Shown in pieces: positions 6,853 to 7,309 of a stretch of DNA of 7,309 nucleotides (its first letter is position 1; each line of letters opens with the position of its first letter). This stretch comes from Candidatus Cloacimonadota bacterium (GTDB lineage Bacteria; Cloacimonadota; Cloacimonadia; Cloacimonadales; TCS61), in contig JAUVIJ010000095.1 in the NCBI GenBank assembly GCA_030592835.1, positions 1-7,309 of the forward strand. The letters run 5' to 3'. The notes below the pieces were generated by a model, which ran no database searches, was not told the DNA's origin, and saw nothing but the letters and a program-made list of their open reading frames with translations. The position numbers were made by a program, and so were the translations under genes.

Positions 6853-7309
6853 ATGAAAAGAGCTATTTATCCAGGAACTTTTGATCCCATTACTTACGGA
6901 CATCTGAACATTCTAAAAAAAGCAACTCGGATCTTCGATGAAATAATTCTTGCTGTAGCAGATATAACTGGTAAAGAAACGACTTTAACCCTTGATGAAC
7001 GAGTAGATCTCTGTCTGAAAACGACCAGAGATTTGCCCGGTATTTCGGTACAGAAATTCGAGGGTCTTGTTGTCGATTTTGCCCGGGAAGTCAAAGCAGA
7101 TGTTATCATCAGAGGATTACGTGCTATTTCTGATTTTGAATATGAACTGTCTCTGGCCCTGATGAACGAAAAGTTATATAAAGAGATCGATACGGTATTT
7201 TTTGTGCCGGATCCGAAATACCTTTATCTGAGTTCGACTCTGGTAAAACAGGTTGTATCACTGGGAGCAAATTTGAGGGATTTAATTCCGGTTTGTGTAG
7301 AAAAAGCAC
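6853..7309 (+). CDS. coaD: Phosphopantetheine adenylyltransferase, 3'-truncated by window edge
   Basis: The first 152 codons are present; the family is usually about 160 residues, so roughly ten codons are missing to the right. The enzyme transfers AMP from ATP to 4'-phosphopantetheine to give dephospho-CoA, the penultimate step of coenzyme A synthesis, and acts as a cytoplasmic hexamer. The nucleotidyltransferase signature is at the start: YPGTFDPITYGHL, with T14-x-G16-H17. K41 lies in the GKETTLTLDERV segment, IIRGLRAISDFEYE (85-98) holds the binding arginines R87 and R90, and LSSTLVKQV (126-134) is the C-terminal ATP-binding motif. GAGGTG at 6843-6848 precedes the ATG by four bases, overlapping the stop of the peptidase gene. 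In many bacteria coaD follows rsmD; here it follows pepP instead. Nothing about the sequence looks abnormal. Minus-strand frames over it are shadows. Confidence 0.95.
   Translation, partial: MKRAIYPGTFDPITYGHLNILKKATRIFDEIILAVADITGKETTLTLDERVDLCLKTTRDLPGISVQKFEGLVVDFAREVKADVIIRGLRAISDFEYELSLALMNEKLYKEIDTVFFVPDPKYLYLSSTLVKQVVSLGANLRDLIPVCVEKA

Larger units (their letters stand above)
881..7309 (+). other. Probable four-gene operon
   Basis: Four same-strand genes follow one another with a 1-base gap (4394), an 8-base overlap (5620-5627) and a 9-base gap (6844-6852). No space for an internal promoter or terminator remains outside coding sequence, so one transcript starting in 263-880 is the simplest reading. 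The order is TPR protein, EndoQ-like nuclease, PepP-like peptidase, coaD. The known functions are unrelated, which suggests a housekeeping cluster rather than a pathway. The cluster may continue past the right edge. Confidence 0.75.

Overview
The window is an AT-rich bacterial chromosome segment. It has three parts: the start of a membrane transporter gene on the minus strand (1-262), a 618-base intergenic region rich in repeats (263-880), and a tightly packed plus-strand gene cluster that runs to the right edge (881-7309). The organism cannot be named with certainty. Ribosome binding sites of the GGAGG type, the low GC content and a giant secreted tetratricopeptide-repeat (TPR) protein beside an EndoQ-like nuclease suggest an uncultured anaerobe of the Cloacimonadota or a related FCB-group lineage. 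This is an impression from gene style, not a demonstrated placement.

Plus-strand cluster: (1) a 1170-residue exported protein built almost entirely of TPR-like helical repeats; (2) a 410-residue PHP-domain protein that matches the endonuclease Q family, which cuts DNA at deaminated bases; (3) a 407-residue M24 metallopeptidase of the Xaa-Pro aminopeptidase (PepP) type with all metal ligands present; (4) coaD, phosphopantetheine adenylyltransferase of coenzyme A synthesis, cut by the window edge about ten codons before its expected end. The junctions are 1 base, an 8-base overlap and 9 bases, so the four are very probably co-transcribed and partly translationally coupled. Their known roles (periplasmic scaffold, DNA repair, peptide turnover, cofactor synthesis) do not form one pathway. 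The cluster looks like a housekeeping operon rather than a dedicated system.

Minus strand, left edge: the first 87 codons of a TauE/SafE (TSUP) family permease, transcribed divergently from the cluster.

Intergenic region: this is the least ordinary part. It holds a long imperfect palindrome of about 160 bases whose strand composition flips at its centre. On either side lie two copies (27 of 30 bases identical) of a 30-base motif that itself contains a TTGTAA-N12-TTACAA dyad. No convincing gene lies here. The layout could be a decayed non-autonomous mobile element or a dispersed intergenic repeat. The 30-base motif could instead be a duplicated operator.

No tRNA, rRNA, CRISPR array, transposase or clear rho-independent terminator was seen.
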